Source of the DNA: Actinopolyspora saharensis
Lineage (GTDB): Bacteria; Actinomycetota; Actinomycetes; Mycobacteriales; Pseudonocardiaceae
Assembly: GCF_900100925.1 (NCBI RefSeq)
Contig: NZ_FNKO01000002.1
Coordinates: 496,001 to 560,000 of the forward strand
Direction: 5' to 3'
DNA: 64,000 bases
A model generated the notes under the pieces. The model ran no database searches, was not told where the DNA came from, and worked only from the letters and a program-made list of their open reading frames with translations. The first letter of the stretch is position 1. Each line of letters starts with the position of its first letter. Both the position numbers and the translations under genes were made by a program. Positions 1 through 10,337 of the stretch are shown piece by piece.

Positions 1-603
1 GCCCTCCGGAACGTACGGGGGGTTGCAGACCAGCAGGTCCACGCCCCGCTCCCGCTCGGCGAGCAGCCCGGGATCGGTGACGTCCCCCTCGAGCACGTGA
101 ACCGGGACGTCCCCGGCCAGCCGCCGTCGCTCGGCGTTGTCCCGCGCCCAGCTCAACGCGGTCGGGTCATTGTCCACCGCCAGAACCTCGGCGTCCGGGC
201 GCTCGTGGGCCAGCGCCAGGGCGAGTCCTCCCGCCCCGGCGCACAGATCGACGACCACGGGATTCCGCAGGCCGCGCAGCCGGTTCAAGCCCCACTCCAG
301 CAGCTGTTCCGTCTCCGGCCGCGGGACGAAGACGCCGGGGCCCACCGCGAGAGTCACCCGGCCGAGCGCGGCCGCACCGGTCAGGTGCTGCAGCGGGACC
401 CTGGTGGCCCGTTGCTGGACGAGCCGCTCCAACGAGTCGACCACGGACTGGTCCACCAGGGGAAACATCATCAACTTGGTGCGTTCGACCCCGAGCAGGT
501 GAGCGGCCAGCATCTCGGCCTCAGCACGGGCGGAGGGGATCCCCGCCGCCGTGAGGACGCGCTCGCCCTCCAGAATCGCCAACCGCAACGGTTTTCGGTC
601 CAC
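1..603 (-). CDS. prmC: PrmC/HemK release-factor glutamine methyltransferase (C-terminus cut by window edge)
   Basis: N5-glutamine methyltransferase that modifies the GGQ glutamine of RF1/RF2 with S-adenosylmethionine in the cytoplasm. The visible 201 residues comprise the N-terminal helical domain, a SAM-binding glycine-rich motif (VVDLCAGAGGLALAL) and, at the very edge, the diagnostic NPPY substrate motif (residues 194-197). The remaining roughly 80 residues lie outside the window. Start taken as the GTG encoding VDRKPLRLAILEGE; an AGGG lies about 9 nt upstream. It follows prfA, its substrate gene, the usual bacterial pairing, but here with an unusually long 396-nt gap that holds a dispersed repeat. 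Confidence 0.95.
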   Translation of the reverse strand, partial: MDRKPLRLAILEGERVLTAAGIPSARAEAEMLAAHLLGVERTKLMMFPLVDQSVVDSLERLVQQRATRVPLQHLTGAAALGRVTLAVGPGVFVPRPETEQLLEWGLNRLRGLRNPVVVDLCAGAGGLALALAHERPDAEVLAVDNDPTALSWARDNAERRRLAGDVPVHVLEGDVTDPGLLAERERGVDLLVCNPPYVPEG

Positions 604-789
604 AGTCGTACCCTAGAGTCCCTCCGCCGGATGAAACGGGCCGCCCTCGGAACAGCCCCTCGAGGACTCCCCGGACCCCCGATCCCCGGAGATTTCGCCG
701 GGGGCGATTCGATCGCGCGGGGCGGACTCCCAAGCGGCACCTGCCGCTTGCGCCCACCTCCGCGGTCGGCACCGCCGCGGGTCGTCCGG

Positions 790-957
790 CCCCCCGACAG
801 AGGTGACCCGTTCGACGCGGGTTCTTCGAGCCCGGGCAGGACGAGGAGATCCGGTGCGTGAGTCGGATGCCTCGCAAGGCGGGGAGGGCACGTGGCGCAG
901 GCCGCTGCTCGAGGTGCCCTCCAACGCTCCCGAGGCGCCGACTCACGTGCCGGCTAC
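790..957 (-). repeat. Dispersed intergenic repeat, family B (copy 1)
   Basis: Non-coding segment between prfA and prmC. Positions 892-923 (32 nt) recur exactly at 25231-25262, and positions 927-957 (31 nt) recur exactly at 55053-55083; the stretch around 830-866 (GCAGGACGAG ... GAGTCGGA) also matches 25170-25206 imperfectly. In every case the repeat lies just past the 3' end of a minus-strand gene (here prfA, 42 nt after its stop). No gene is convincing between 604 and 999; the rest of the gap (604-789) shows nothing recognisable. Confidence 0.75.
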
Positions 958-999
958 TCCACCAGCCGGACGAGCCCCGCCCCGCGGGGAAACCGGTCG

Positions 1000-2070
1000 T
1001 CAGACCCCGGCTTCCATCCGCTCCTTCCGATCGGCCTCGCGCAGCGCGCCCAGCACCGAGTCGAGCTCGCCCTCCAGCACGTGGTCGAGGTTGTAGGCCT
1101 TGAAGTTGATGCGGTGGTCCGAGATGCGGTTCTCGGGGAAGTTGTAGGTGCGCACCCGTTCCGAGCGGTCCACGGTGCGAACCTGGCTGCGTCGGGTCTC
1201 GGCGACCTCGCGCTCGGCCTCCTCCTCGGCCATGGCCTGCAGCCGCGCGCGCAGCACCTGGATGGCCCGCGTCTTGTTCTGCAGCTGGGACTTCTGGTTC
1301 TGGCAGGCCACCACGATTCCCGTGGGCAGGTGGGTGACCCGCACGGCGGAGTCCGTGGTGTTCACGCTCTGCCCCCCGGGCCCGGAGGAGCGGTGCACGT
1401 CGATGCGGAGCTCCTTCTCGTCGATCTCCACCTCGACCTCCTCCCGCTCCGGGTACACCAGCACCCCCGCGGCGGAGGTGTGCACCCGCCCCTGGGACTC
1501 GGTCACCGGGACTCGCTGGACGCGGTGAACGCCGCCCTCGAACTTGAGCTTGGCCCAGACGCCCTCCAGGCCGGGCTCGCTCTTCGACTTCACGGCGACG
1601 ATGACGTCCTTGTAGCCGCCGAGATCGGACTCGGTGGCGCCGAGCACCTCGGCCTGCCACCCCTGCCGCTCGGCGAAGCGCAGGTACATGCGGAGCAGGT
1701 CGCCCGCGAACAGCGCGGATTCCTCGCCGCCTTCCCCGGACTTCACCTCGAGCACGACGTCGGAACCGTCCCGCGGGTCCCGCGGAGCCAGCAGTTCGGC
1801 GAGCCGTTCCTCCAGTGCGGGAATCCGGGACTCGAGCTGCTCGGCTTCCCGCGCGAGGGCGGGGTCCTCGCCCGCCAGCTCCCGTGCGGTGGACAGGTCC
1901 GAGCGAACCTGGTCGAGCTCACGCGCCGTGCGCACGATCGGTGTGAGCTCGGCGTGCCGCTTGCCGAGTTTCCGCGCCCGCTCCTGATCGGCGTGCACGT
2001 CCGGGTCCGCGAGCCGTCCCTCCAGCTCGGTGTACTCGGCGAGCAGCTCCTCGACCCTCGAGGTCTCCAC
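1000..2070 (-). CDS. prfA: Peptide chain release factor 1 (RF1)
   Basis: Class I release factor that recognises UAA/UAG in the ribosomal A site and triggers peptidyl-tRNA hydrolysis. The GGQ catalytic loop is visible in [17 protein letters not shown], preceded by the N-terminal coiled domain ([15 protein letters not shown]). About 356 aa, matching RF1 at 355-360. I chose the GTG encoding [13 protein letters not shown] because GGGGAG sits 4 nt upstream; an in-frame GTG at 2091 would add seven residues but lacks a ribosome-binding site. It precedes prmC, whose product methylates this GGQ, and follows rpmE from which a hairpin separates it. Confidence 0.96.
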   Translation of the reverse strand: METSRVEELLAEYTELEGRLADPDVHADQERARKLGKRHAELTPIVRTARELDQVRSDLSTARELAGEDPALAREAEQLESRIPALEERLAELLAPRDPRDGSDVVLEVKSGEGGEESALFAGDLLRMYLRFAERQGWQAEVLGATESDLGGYKDVIVAVKSKSEPGLEGVWAKLKFEGGVHRVQRVPVTESQGRVHTSAAGVLVYPEREEVEVEIDEKELRIDVHRSSGPGGQSVNTTDSAVRVTHLPTGIVVACQNQKSQLQNKTRAIQVLRARLQAMAEEEAEREVAETRRSQVRTVDRSERVRTYNFPENRISDHRINFKAYNLDHVLEGELDSVLGALREADRKERMEAGV

Positions 2071-2108
2071 GGTGCTCCCCACTTTCGCCACGAGTCCGAT
2101 ACGAGAAC

Positions 2109-2138
2109 GGCGCCCGCCAACTGATCGAGGCGGGCGCC
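2109..2138 (-). terminator. Hairpin between rpmE and prfA
   Basis: Perfect 10-bp inverted repeat GGCGCCCGCC / GGCGGGCGCC with a 10-nt loop, beginning 10 nt past the rpmE stop. There is no U-tract, as is common for actinobacterial terminators. It probably ends rpmE transcription or attenuates read-through into prfA. Confidence 0.65.
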
Positions 2139-2148
2139 ACGGACTCGG

Positions 2149-2379
2149 CTACTTCTTGGTGCGGGCGTTCTGCGGACGCCGACCGTAACGAGCCTCGAAC
2201 TTGGCGACGCGACCGCCGGTGTCCAGGATCTTCTGCTTGCCCGTGTAGAACGGGTGGCAGTTCGAGCAGACATCGACGTTGATCTTGCCCTCGGTCTTGG
2301 TGCTCCGCGTGGTGAAGCTCTCCCCGCAGTTGCAGACGACCTGCGTTTCCACGTATTCGGGGTGAATGCCGCTCTTCAT
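2149..2379 (-). CDS. rpmE: 50S ribosomal protein L31 (zinc-binding type)
   Basis: Small subunit-bridging protein of the large ribosomal subunit. 76 aa starting [10 protein letters not shown], with the zinc-ribbon cysteines C16, C18, C38 and C41 (VVCNCGE ... CSNC) that define the zinc-containing L31 rather than the zinc-free paralogue. The ATG follows GGAGAGGATTGATC, a clear ribosome-binding site. Located between rho and prfA, a conserved bacterial arrangement. Confidence 0.97.
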   Translation of the reverse strand: MKSGIHPEYVETQVVCNCGESFTTRSTKTEGKINVDVCSNCHPFYTGKQKILDTGGRVAKFEARYGRRPQNARTKK

Positions 2380-2712
2380 GATCAATCCTCTCCTCGTGGC
2401 ACCGGGTCCTCGTGGTGTCCACCAGAGGTGAACCGGCGCCGGAACGGGTCCCGATTTTGCCAGACCGAGACCGTTGACCTGCAACGCAGGGTGCGCACTA
2501 CGTATTCCCGCCCCGCAGGGGGCGTGCGTGCGGAATTCGACGGCGCGGGCGGGAGGGGCCCGGACTCGCGGTCACGGTGGAACGCCGCCCACGCGGAAGG
2601 GGACGGATCGCGCGGGATCCGAACCGTTCGCCCCGCGACGAACGGTGCTCGCCCTGCCCGGAACGATCCGACGAGGTGGCTCCCCGTGGCGAGGTCGGTC
2701 CGGGCCGGGCAC
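2380..2712. other. Intergenic region rho-rpmE
   Basis: 333 nt without a supportable gene. It should contain the rpmE promoter and the rho 3' end. One short hairpin is visible (2509-2524, CGCCCC-GCAG-GGGGCG), placed about 190 nt past the rho stop; I cannot assign it confidently as a terminator. Confidence 0.5.
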
Positions 2713-4686
2713 TCACTCCTCCTCTTTACCCGGAGTCGTCTTGGCCACCTGGGTGAGGAACTCGATGTTGGTGCGCGTCTTGCGCAGGCGGTCCTGCACA
2801 AGCTCCAGGGCCTGCTGGGAGTCCAGCGCGGCCAGCACCCTGCGCAACTTGTGGTGAACGGCCAACTCGTCCGAGGACATCAGCAGTTCGTCCTTGCGGG
2901 TGCTCGAACTGTCGACGTCGACGGCCGGGAAGAGCTGCTTGTTCGCCAGCTTGCGGTCGAGCTTGAGCTCGGCGTTGCCGGTTCCCTTGAACTCCTCGAA
3001 GATGACCGTGTCCATGGCGGACCCGGTCTCCACCAGCGCGGTGGCGAAGATGGTCAGGGAGCCGCCGTTCTCGATGTTGCGCGCCGCGCCGAGGAAGCGC
3101 TTCGGCGGGTACAGCGCCGTGGAGTCGACACCACCGGACAGGATCCGCCCCGATGCGGGAGCGGAGAGATTGTAGGCCCTGCCGAGGCGTGTGATCGAGT
3201 CCAGCAGCACCACCACGTCGTGCCCCATCTCGACCAATCGCTTGGCCCGTTCGATGGAAAGCTCGGCCACAGTGGTGTGATCGGACGGGGGACGGTCGAA
3301 TGTGGATGCGATGACCTCACCCTTGACCGACCGCTGCATGTCGGTGACCTCTTCCGGCCGTTCGTCGGCGAGAACGACCATCAGGTGGCACTCGGGGTTG
3401 TTGGTCGTGATCGAGTTGGCGATCGACTGCAGCACCATCGTCTTGCCCGCCTTCGGCGGGGAGACGATCAGGGCGCGCTGGCCCTTGCCGACCGGCATCA
3501 CCAGGTCGATGACCCGGCTCGTGATGCTCTGGGGCTCGGTCTCCAGGCGCAGTCGCTCGTTCGGGTAGAGCGGCGTCAGCTTGTGGAACTCGGAACGGCG
3601 CTTGGCCGCCTCGGGTTCCAGGCCGTTGATCCCGTCGACCCGCACCAGCGGGTTGAACTTCTGGCGCTGCTGCTCGCCCTCGCGGGGCTGCCGGACGACG
3701 CCCTTGATGGCGTCACCGCGCCGCAGCCCGTACTTGCGGACCAGCGACAGGGAGACGTACACATCGTTCGGGCCGGCCAGGTAGCCCGAGGTGCGGACGA
3801 ACGCGTAGTTCTCCAGCACGTCGAGGATCCCCGCGACCGGAAGCAGCACGTCGTCGTCGCGCACCTCCGGCTCGTTGTCACCGCGTCCGCGGTTGCGCCG
3901 CCGGTCCCGGAAGCGACGACTGCGCCTGTTGCCGCGTTCGTCGTCGTCCTGCTGCTGCCGCGAGTTGTCTCCGCGACCGTTGTCGTTGCGGTTGTCGGGA
4001 CGGTTGTTGTCCCTGCGGTTGTCCTGCCGGTCGCCGTCGGTGCGCTCGCTCTTGTCCGAGCCGCCCCTGTCGTTGCGGTCGCCCCGGTCGTCCGAGTTCT
4101 GGTCCTGCTGGCCGGAACGTCCCGAGGAACGACGACGCCGGTTCCCGCGGCGTCCTTCCTCGCCGGAACCGTCGTTGCCCGAGCGACGCGAACCACGGTT
4201 CGGGGACGAACCGTTCGAACGCTTGTCGGATCCCGGGGTCGCCTCGGTGGCCGGAGCGGCGGATTCCGTGCCGGAAGGTGCCGACTCCCCCTGGGGCTGG
4301 CCGGACTTCTCCTTGGAGTCCTTGTTCCTGGCGTTCGCCCCCTTGGTGTTCCGGCCCTTGTTGTTGGTGTTGTCCTGGTCCGCCTGCTGGTCGAGAGTCG
4401 GCTGCCGGCTTGCGGACGAGTCCGACTGCTGCGGTGCCGAACTTCCCTGGCGTTCCTTGATTGCGGCGATCAGGTCGCCCTTGCGCAGACCCGCGGTGTC
4501 GATCCCCAATTCGCCGGCGAGCTGCCGCAGTTCGGCCAGCACCATGCCCGAGAGGCCGCCCCGACGACGTGTGTTGCCGTTGGCCCCCGAACCGGAAGCT
4601 GCCTGTTGCGACGACTCGGACTCCTGCCCGCCGGACGGAGAGACGCCGTTGCCCGTCTCGCTGCTCAACAGATCGGTGTTGCTCAC
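2713..4686 (-). CDS. rho: Transcription termination factor Rho
   Basis: Hexameric RNA-dependent ATPase that terminates transcription. Order of parts: Rho_N helical domain (about residues 45-80), a very polar low-complexity segment rich in Arg/Asn/Asp/Gly/Gln (about 80-272), the cold-shock-like RNA-binding domain (about 275-355), then the ATPase with Walker A SPPKAGKT (409-416), Walker B VVVLLDS (491-497) and the R-loop region SGGVDSTALYPPKR. At 657 aa it is far longer than the 419-aa E. coli protein; inserts of this kind are known in actinobacterial Rho and affect RNA binding. GTG start with AAGGA five nt upstream. The upstream gap is 868 nt, suggesting a long leader. Confidence 0.98.
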   Translation of the reverse strand: MSNTDLLSSETGNGVSPSGGQESESSQQAASGSGANGNTRRRGGLSGMVLAELRQLAGELGIDTAGLRKGDLIAAIKERQGSSAPQQSDSSASRQPTLDQQADQDNTNNKGRNTKGANARNKDSKEKSGQPQGESAPSGTESAAPATEATPGSDKRSNGSSPNRGSRRSGNDGSGEEGRRGNRRRRSSGRSGQQDQNSDDRGDRNDRGGSDKSERTDGDRQDNRRDNNRPDNRNDNGRGDNSRQQQDDDERGNRRSRRFRDRRRNRGRGDNEPEVRDDDVLLPVAGILDVLENYAFVRTSGYLAGPNDVYVSLSLVRKYGLRRGDAIKGVVRQPREGEQQRQKFNPLVRVDGINGLEPEAAKRRSEFHKLTPLYPNERLRLETEPQSITSRVIDLVMPVGKGQRALIVSPPKAGKTMVLQSIANSITTNNPECHLMVVLADERPEEVTDMQRSVKGEVIASTFDRPPSDHTTVAELSIERAKRLVEMGHDVVVLLDSITRLGRAYNLSAPASGRILSGGVDSTALYPPKRFLGAARNIENGGSLTIFATALVETGSAMDTVIFEEFKGTGNAELKLDRKLANKQLFPAVDVDSSSTRKDELLMSSDELAVHHKLRRVLAALDSQQALELVQDRLRKTRTNIEFLTQVAKTTPGKEEE

Positions 4687-5554
4687 GAATGTCCTTCCTG
4701 ACCGGATCCGCGCCTCCTACGCGGCCCAGCGGATTCCCCGCTCGTTACGAACACGAGCGGCCTTGTAGTGCTACCGGCCCCTGTGTCGAATGAACTCGAC
4801 GAGGACACCCGGCGCGCGTGGTGTCGGCACCCACTCGAAATCCGGCAGCACCGGGCAGCGGAGGCGCCTGACTCGCGCACCTCTGGTGATATCACCCGTC
4901 CACGGCGATGTGACCACCTACCGGAGTGATCATGACCGTGTCCGCCCATCAATCGTTGGTACGTGCCTCGCTGACTGATCGTTACCGGACTCACCGAAAC
5001 GGCCGGCGCCGACAAGGCCGACACCGCGCGTCCGGAGCACGCTCCGACACGGTTGCCGAGCACGGTGCCCGAGAAAACCGAAGCCTCCACTTTGGTCACC
5101 GAGTTATTCGCGAATGCCGTGCGGAACCACAATCCGTAACGCCAGAGCTCCCAGTCCGACACCGGCAACTACCTGAAGTTCGACCCGACGAAGCGAACCC
5201 CTTGAGTTGACAACTCCTGACTCGGTCACCGCGATCGGCTACCCGCCGTCCTGCTCTCCAGCCGGAGTATGCAGTCGAATCACAGCGAGGGATGCATCCC
5301 GGGAGATCTCCCGGGCAAGGCACCGGCGCCGATGCGCCCGGTGACTGATTGACCTTGAGGGTATACGCCGAGTCACTCCGGTGCAACAACCAAGAGCATG
5401 ACACGCCCACGGGGGAACGTCCCTACTCGGTCACGATCCTGTCGGATCTCCCGTCGAATCGTGGGCCGACCGACAGAAACGAGGGTTCGACAACCACGAT
5501 GCCGACACCACCTTTATACCACCGGCGGGACGGCGGATGTTCACCCCCGCCGGA
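4687..5554. promoter_or_regulatory. Long rho upstream region with several palindromes
   Basis: 868 nt between thrB and rho with no convincing gene. Visible symmetry: a hairpin CCGCTCGT / ACGAGCGG with 7-nt loop at 4738-4760, close to the rho start; GGTGATATCACC at 4885-4896; GAGTTGACAACTC at 5204-5216; and an 18-nt perfect palindrome CCCGGGAGATCTCCCGGG at 5298-5315 followed by an imperfect hairpin at 5321-5343. The latter two may terminate the thr transcript; the former may belong to a regulated rho leader. These roles are inference. Confidence 0.45.
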
Positions 5555-6514
5555 TCAGGTGAACTCCCGGACGCGCACCCCGCTCCGATCCACGCTCAGC
5601 CGTGTGACCTCGAAGCCTTCCGGGTGAACCTCCCGCGGAGGCTCCCCCGAGGGGGGCAAGGCCAGCACCGTGGGTCCCGCCCCGGAAACAGCGGCGGGCA
5701 CACCGGTATTCCTGAGTCGCCGGACGAGTTCGAGCGTGGCGGGCATCGCGGGTTCCCGGTAGTCCTGGTGGATCCGGTCCTCGGTGGCCACGTGCAGCAG
5801 GTCCGGCCGCGCGGTGAGGGCGTGCACGGCCAGCGCGGAGCGACTCGCCGCGAACGCCGCGTCGGCGTGGGCGACGTTCGCGGGCAGCAGCCCCCTCATC
5901 GCATGAGTCTCGGACTCGGAGCGGGGGACGAAGACCACCGGAGCCAACTCCTCGTGCGGCTCCAGACGAACGGCTTCATAACGATTTTCCGCACTGAAGG
6001 CAACAGCCAGCCCACCGAACAGGCTCGCGGCCACGTTGTCGGCGTGTCCCTCCACGGAGGCGGCCTCCTGCAGGGCCCGCTCAGCCGTCCCCTCGACGTG
6101 GACGTCGAGCCCGGCGAAGCGGTAGGCGGCCGTCACCCCGGCCACGATCGCGGCCGCCGAGGAGCCCAGCCCGCGCGCGTGCGGGATCGCGTTGGTGCAG
6201 CGCACGTCGACCGCGAGCGGAGCGAGCCCCAACCCCTCCAGGGTTCGGTGCAGCACTCGCACCACCAGGTGCCGCTCGTCCGTCGGCACCTCCCCCGCGC
6301 CCGGGCCGCTGACGCTGACGCGCGCGCTGCCGGTTTCCCGCCCGCTCCGCGTGATCTCCACCGTGTCGTGGAGGGCGAGCGCCATGCCGAGCGTGTCGAA
6401 GCCGGACCCGAGGTTCGCGGTGGACGCGGGGGCCGTGACCTCCACCCGGTTCGGCCCCTGCCCGCTCCCGGCGAGCTCCGCGGACCGCTCCTCGACGGGC
6501 ACATCCCGAGTCAC
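5555..6514 (-). CDS. thrB: Homoserine kinase
   Basis: Phosphorylates homoserine to O-phosphohomoserine, the substrate of threonine synthase. GHMP-kinase fold: substrate motif [18 protein letters not shown] near the N-terminus, ATP-binding motif [15 protein letters not shown], and the C-terminal glycine-rich segment [11 protein letters not shown]. 319 aa, normal for the family. Starts at a GTG that overlaps the thrC stop (GTGA), so it is translationally coupled to thrC. Confidence 0.96.
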   Translation of the reverse strand: MTRDVPVEERSAELAGSGQGPNRVEVTAPASTANLGSGFDTLGMALALHDTVEITRSGRETGSARVSVSGPGAGEVPTDERHLVVRVLHRTLEGLGLAPLAVDVRCTNAIPHARGLGSSAAAIVAGVTAAYRFAGLDVHVEGTAERALQEAASVEGHADNVAASLFGGLAVAFSAENRYEAVRLEPHEELAPVVFVPRSESETHAMRGLLPANVAHADAAFAASRSALAVHALTARPDLLHVATEDRIHQDYREPAMPATLELVRRLRNTGVPAAVSGAGPTVLALPPSGEPPREVHPEGFEVTRLSVDRSGVRVREFT

Positions 6515-7602
6515 GTCAGCTCCAGCGCCGTAGCCACCGCCTCGGGATCGACCGGAAGCGGCTGCACCTCGACCATGTCGGCCAGGGCCGTGTCCGGGTC
6601 CTTGAGGCCGTGTCCCGTGACGGTGCACACCACGTCGGAGCCCACGGGCAACCTCCCCTCCGCTGAGGTCGCGAGCAGACCTGCGATGCTGGCCGCGGAC
6701 GCCGGCTCCACGAAGATCCCCTCGCGGGAGGCCAGCAGGCGGTAGGCCTCCAGGATCCGCTCGTCGGTCACGGCGGAGAACAAGCCACCCGAGTTCGTCC
6801 TGGCCGCGACCGCGCCGTCCCAGGAGGCCGGACTGCCCACCCTGATGGCCGTGGCCACCGTCTCCGGTTCGGAAACCGGCTCACCGGAGACCAGCGGGGC
6901 CGCTCCCGCCGCCTGGAACCCGAACATGGCCGGGGCCCGATCGGTGCGCCCGTCGGCGAGGTACTCCGAATAGCCCGTCCAGTAGGCGGTTATGTTGCCC
7001 GCGTTGCCCACGGGCAGGCAGTGCACGTCCGGAGCTGATCCCAGCGTGTCGCAGATCTCGAAGGCCGCCGTCTTCTGCCCGGCCAGGCGCGCCGGATTGA
7101 CCGAGTTGACCAGTGTCACCGGGTAGTTCGCAGCGGTCTTGCGCGCCAGTTCGAGGCAGTCGTCGAAACTGCCCCGCACCTGCAGGATCCGAGCACCGTG
7201 CACCACGGCCTGCGCCAGCTTGCCCATCGCGATCTTGCCCTGCGGCACCAGCACCGCCGAGCCCATCCCGGCGCGGGCCGCGTAGGCGGCGGCCGAGGCC
7301 GAGGTGTTGCCGGTCGAGGCGCAGATGACGGCCTGCATCCCCGCGGCCTTCGCGTGGGTCATCGCCACGGTCATGCCGCGGTCCTTGAACGAGCCGGTGG
7401 GGTTGGCGCCCTCCACCTTCACGTGGACCCGGCAACCGGTCAGCTCGGACAGGTGCGGCGCGAAGACGAGCGGGGTGTTGCCCTCCCGCAGGCTCACCAC
7501 CTCGGCCCCGTCCGGAACCGCGACCCGGTCGCGGTAGGCCTCGACGACTCCCGGCCACCCCGGACCCGAGTGCGCGGGGGCGAGTTGCATTTCCGAGGTC
7601 AC
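6511..7602 (-). CDS. thrC: Threonine synthase
   Basis: PLP enzyme converting O-phosphohomoserine to threonine. The Schiff-base lysine lies in GSFKDRGM; the phosphate-binding [12 protein letters not shown] segment is also present. 363 aa, the short actinobacterial/Gram-positive class. GTG start overlaps the hom stop by four bases (GTGA), and its own stop overlaps thrB, so hom-thrC-thrB form a tightly coupled operon. Confidence 0.97.
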   Translation of the reverse strand: MTSEMQLAPAHSGPGWPGVVEAYRDRVAVPDGAEVVSLREGNTPLVFAPHLSELTGCRVHVKVEGANPTGSFKDRGMTVAMTHAKAAGMQAVICASTGNTSASAAAYAARAGMGSAVLVPQGKIAMGKLAQAVVHGARILQVRGSFDDCLELARKTAANYPVTLVNSVNPARLAGQKTAAFEICDTLGSAPDVHCLPVGNAGNITAYWTGYSEYLADGRTDRAPAMFGFQAAGAAPLVSGEPVSEPETVATAIRVGSPASWDGAVAARTNSGGLFSAVTDERILEAYRLLASREGIFVEPASAASIAGLLATSAEGRLPVGSDVVCTVTGHGLKDPDTALADMVEVQPLPVDPEAVATALELT

Positions 7603-8903
7603 GACGGTTCCCCTTCCACCCGCATAACACTGACAACCTCGAGCACCGCGGACAGCCCCGCGATCTTGTCCACCGTCCTGCGCAACGCGGCGTCGCTCGC
7701 GGTGTGCGTCACCACGACCAGGCTGGCGTCCGCGCCGCGCCCCTGCTGGCGCACCACCGAGATGCTCACGTCGTGCTCGTTGAACATCGAGGCCACCTGG
7801 GACAGCACGCCCGGCTTGTCCGCGACGTCCAGGCTGATGTGGTACCGAGTCGGCGTGCGGTCCATCGAGCGGACCGGCAACTGCGCGTGAGCGGACTCGC
7901 GCGGCCCCTTCCCGGAAACCACGACGTTGCGCGCCGCGGCGACGAGATCGCCCAGCACGGCGCTGGCAGTGGGGGCCCCGCCTGCGCCCTGCCCGTAGAA
8001 CATCAGCTGGCCTGCCGACTCCGCCTCGACGAACACGGCGTTGAACGCGCCGGAAACCCCGGCCAGCGGGTGATCCCGGGGGATCATCGCCGGGTGGACC
8101 CGCGCGGAGACCGACTCGGAACCGTCCTCGTCGACCACTCGTTCGCAGATCGCGAGCAGCTTGACCGTGCGGTCGAGCGCGCGGGCGGCCTGGATCTCCC
8201 CGGCACCCACCTCGGAGATGCCCTCCCTGTGGACGTCGAAGGCGGTGACCCTGGTGTGGAAGGCCAACGAGGCCAGGATCGCGGCCTTGGCCGCCGCGTC
8301 GAACCCGTCCACATCGGCCGTCGGGTCCGCTTCGGCGTAACCGAGCTGCCCCGCCTCCTCCAGGGTCTCGGCGTAGCCCGCACCCGTGGAGTCCATCGCG
8401 GAGAGGATGTAGTTGCTCGTGCCGTTGACGATGCCCATGACCCGGTTGATGCGGTCACCCGCCAACGACTCCCGCAGCGGGCGCAGCAGGGGGATCGCCC
8501 CGGCCACGGCGGCCTCGAAGTAGATGTCGGCGCCGTTCGCGTCGGCGGCCGCGTACAGCTCCGAACCGTGTTCGGCCAGCAGGGCCTTGTTGGCCGTCAC
8601 GACGGACTTGCCCGCGTGCAACGCCCTCGACAGCAGCGAGCGGGCCGGTTCGATACCGCCGACCAGCTCCACGACGACGTCGGCGTTCCCCTCGACGAGC
8701 GACTCCGCGTCTGTGGTCAACAGGTGTTCCGGCACCTCGGGGTGCTTGTGGGGGCGGCGCACCGCCACACCGGTGACGTGCACCGGAGCACCGGTTCGAG
8801 CGGCGTACTCGGTGGGGTACTCGCGCAGCAGTCGCAGCACCTCGGTGCCCACCGTGCCGCAGCCCAGCAGCGCCACCCTGATCGGTTCCCGATCCTCGAT
8901 CAC
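7599..8903 (-). CDS. hom: Homoserine dehydrogenase
   Basis: NAD(P)H-dependent reduction of aspartate semialdehyde to homoserine, the branch point to threonine and methionine. N-terminal Rossmann motif [13 protein letters not shown], catalytic domain with [11 protein letters not shown] and [11 protein letters not shown], and a C-terminal ACT domain (about residues 355-430, [18 protein letters not shown]) that normally senses threonine. 434 aa. The GTG start follows the lysA stop with no spacing, with GGAGG inside the lysA end as ribosome-binding site. Confidence 0.97.
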   Translation of the reverse strand: MIEDREPIRVALLGCGTVGTEVLRLLREYPTEYAARTGAPVHVTGVAVRRPHKHPEVPEHLLTTDAESLVEGNADVVVELVGGIEPARSLLSRALHAGKSVVTANKALLAEHGSELYAAADANGADIYFEAAVAGAIPLLRPLRESLAGDRINRVMGIVNGTSNYILSAMDSTGAGYAETLEEAGQLGYAEADPTADVDGFDAAAKAAILASLAFHTRVTAFDVHREGISEVGAGEIQAARALDRTVKLLAICERVVDEDGSESVSARVHPAMIPRDHPLAGVSGAFNAVFVEAESAGQLMFYGQGAGGAPTASAVLGDLVAAARNVVVSGKGPRESAHAQLPVRSMDRTPTRYHISLDVADKPGVLSQVASMFNEHDVSISVVRQQGRGADASLVVVTHTASDAALRRTVDKIAGLSAVLEVVSVMRVEGEPS

Positions 8904-10325
8904 TCACACCTCCAGCCGAAGCAGGTCGTCCTCGGTCTCCCTGCGTAGCAACAATCGCGACTCCCCGGAGCGCACCGTCACGACGGCCGGTTTCGGCAAC
9001 CGGTTGTAGTTGCTGGCCATCACGTAGCAGTACGCGCCCGTGGTGGCCACGGCCACCAGATCGCCCGGGGCAACATCCTCGGGCATCCAGTTGTCCCGCA
9101 CCACCACGTCACCGGATTCGCAGTGTTTGCCCACGATGCGGGACAGCACCCCGGGGCGCTCCCCCTCGCGGGAGACCAGACGGCAGTCGTAAAACGCGTC
9201 GTAGAGCGAGGTCCGGATGTTGTCGCTCATCCCGCCGTCGACGCTGATGTAGCGTCGCGAGGCTCCGCCGTCCAGCGCGACGTCCTTGATGGTGCCCACT
9301 TCGTAGACCGTGACGGTTCCGGGGCCCGCTATGGCCCGCCCCGGCTCCACGGCGATGCGCGGCGCGGGGAGCCCGGCAGCGGCGCACTCCTTGCGCACGA
9401 CCTCGCCCAGCCGTTCGGCCAGCGTCGCGGGCGGCAGCGGGTCGTCCTCCCGGGTGTAGGCGATCCCCTGCCCACCTCCGAGGTCCACGGTCGTGACCGA
9501 GTCGAGGGCCTCCGGGCCGTGCTCGGCCCGCAGCTGGGCCAGCAGACCGATCACCCGGTGCGCGGCGAGCTCGAAACCGTCGTCGTCGAAGATCTGCGAA
9601 CCTATGTGGCTGTGCAGCCCGACCAGCCGCAGCGAGCCGGACTTCAGCACCCGGCTCGCGGCCTCGGCCGCGTCCCCGGCCGCCAGTGAGAAACCGAACT
9701 TCTGGTCCTCGTGCGCCGTGGCGATGAACTCGTGGGTGTGGGCTTCCACCCCGACTGTGGTTCTGATCATGACCGGCTGGGTCACCCCGCGCTCGTGCGC
9801 GAGGTGCTCCAGCCGCGCTATCTCGTGGAACGAGTCGAGCACCACCGAGCCGACCCCGGCGTCCAGGGCGGCGGCGAGCTCGGCGGTGGACTTGTTGTTG
9901 CCGTGCATCGCGATCCGCTCGGGCGGGAACTCCGCGCGCAGGGCGACCTGGAGCTCCCCGCCGGTGCAGACGTCCAGGGAGAGCCCTTCCTGGTCGATCC
10001 ACCGGGCGATCTCGGTGCACAGGAACGCCTTGGCCGCGTAGTGCACGGCGGACGGGTCGCCGAAGGCGGCCACGTAGTCCCTGCAGCGTGAGCGGAAGTC
10101 GTCCTCGTCCAGCACGAACAGCGGAGTGCCGTGGCGTTCGGCCAACTCGCGCACATCGTTTCCCGCGAGCGTGGTAACCCCGTCCGAACGGCGGGCGGCA
10201 TTGCGCGGCCACACCTTCGGATGAAGCTGGTTGACCTCCTCCACGGAGGAGGGGGCTGCGAGCCCGGAAGCCGGTGACACGGCCGCGTCGGCGGCGTGCC
10301 TCGGGCCCGCTGGATGGGCGCGCAT
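8904..10325 (-). CDS. lysA: Diaminopimelate decarboxylase
   Basis: Last step of lysine biosynthesis: meso-diaminopimelate to L-lysine and CO2, PLP-dependent. Features: PLP lysine in HYAAKAFLC, glycine-rich GGGQGI and EPGRAI segments that bind PLP phosphate, and the active-site cysteine in GKHCESGD. 473 aa. ATG preceded by GAGGAGGCGCATC. It begins 12 nt after argS and runs straight into hom, so argS-lysA-hom-thrC-thrB is probably one transcript, the usual actinobacterial order. Confidence 0.97.
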   Translation of the reverse strand: MRAHPAGPRHAADAAVSPASGLAAPSSVEEVNQLHPKVWPRNAARRSDGVTTLAGNDVRELAERHGTPLFVLDEDDFRSRCRDYVAAFGDPSAVHYAAKAFLCTEIARWIDQEGLSLDVCTGGELQVALRAEFPPERIAMHGNNKSTAELAAALDAGVGSVVLDSFHEIARLEHLAHERGVTQPVMIRTTVGVEAHTHEFIATAHEDQKFGFSLAAGDAAEAASRVLKSGSLRLVGLHSHIGSQIFDDDGFELAAHRVIGLLAQLRAEHGPEALDSVTTVDLGGGQGIAYTREDDPLPPATLAERLGEVVRKECAAAGLPAPRIAVEPGRAIAGPGTVTVYEVGTIKDVALDGGASRRYISVDGGMSDNIRTSLYDAFYDCRLVSREGERPGVLSRIVGKHCESGDVVVRDNWMPEDVAPGDLVAVATTGAYCYVMASNYNRLPKPAVVTVRSGESRLLLRRETEDDLLRLEV

Positions 10326-10337
10326 GATGCGCCTCCT

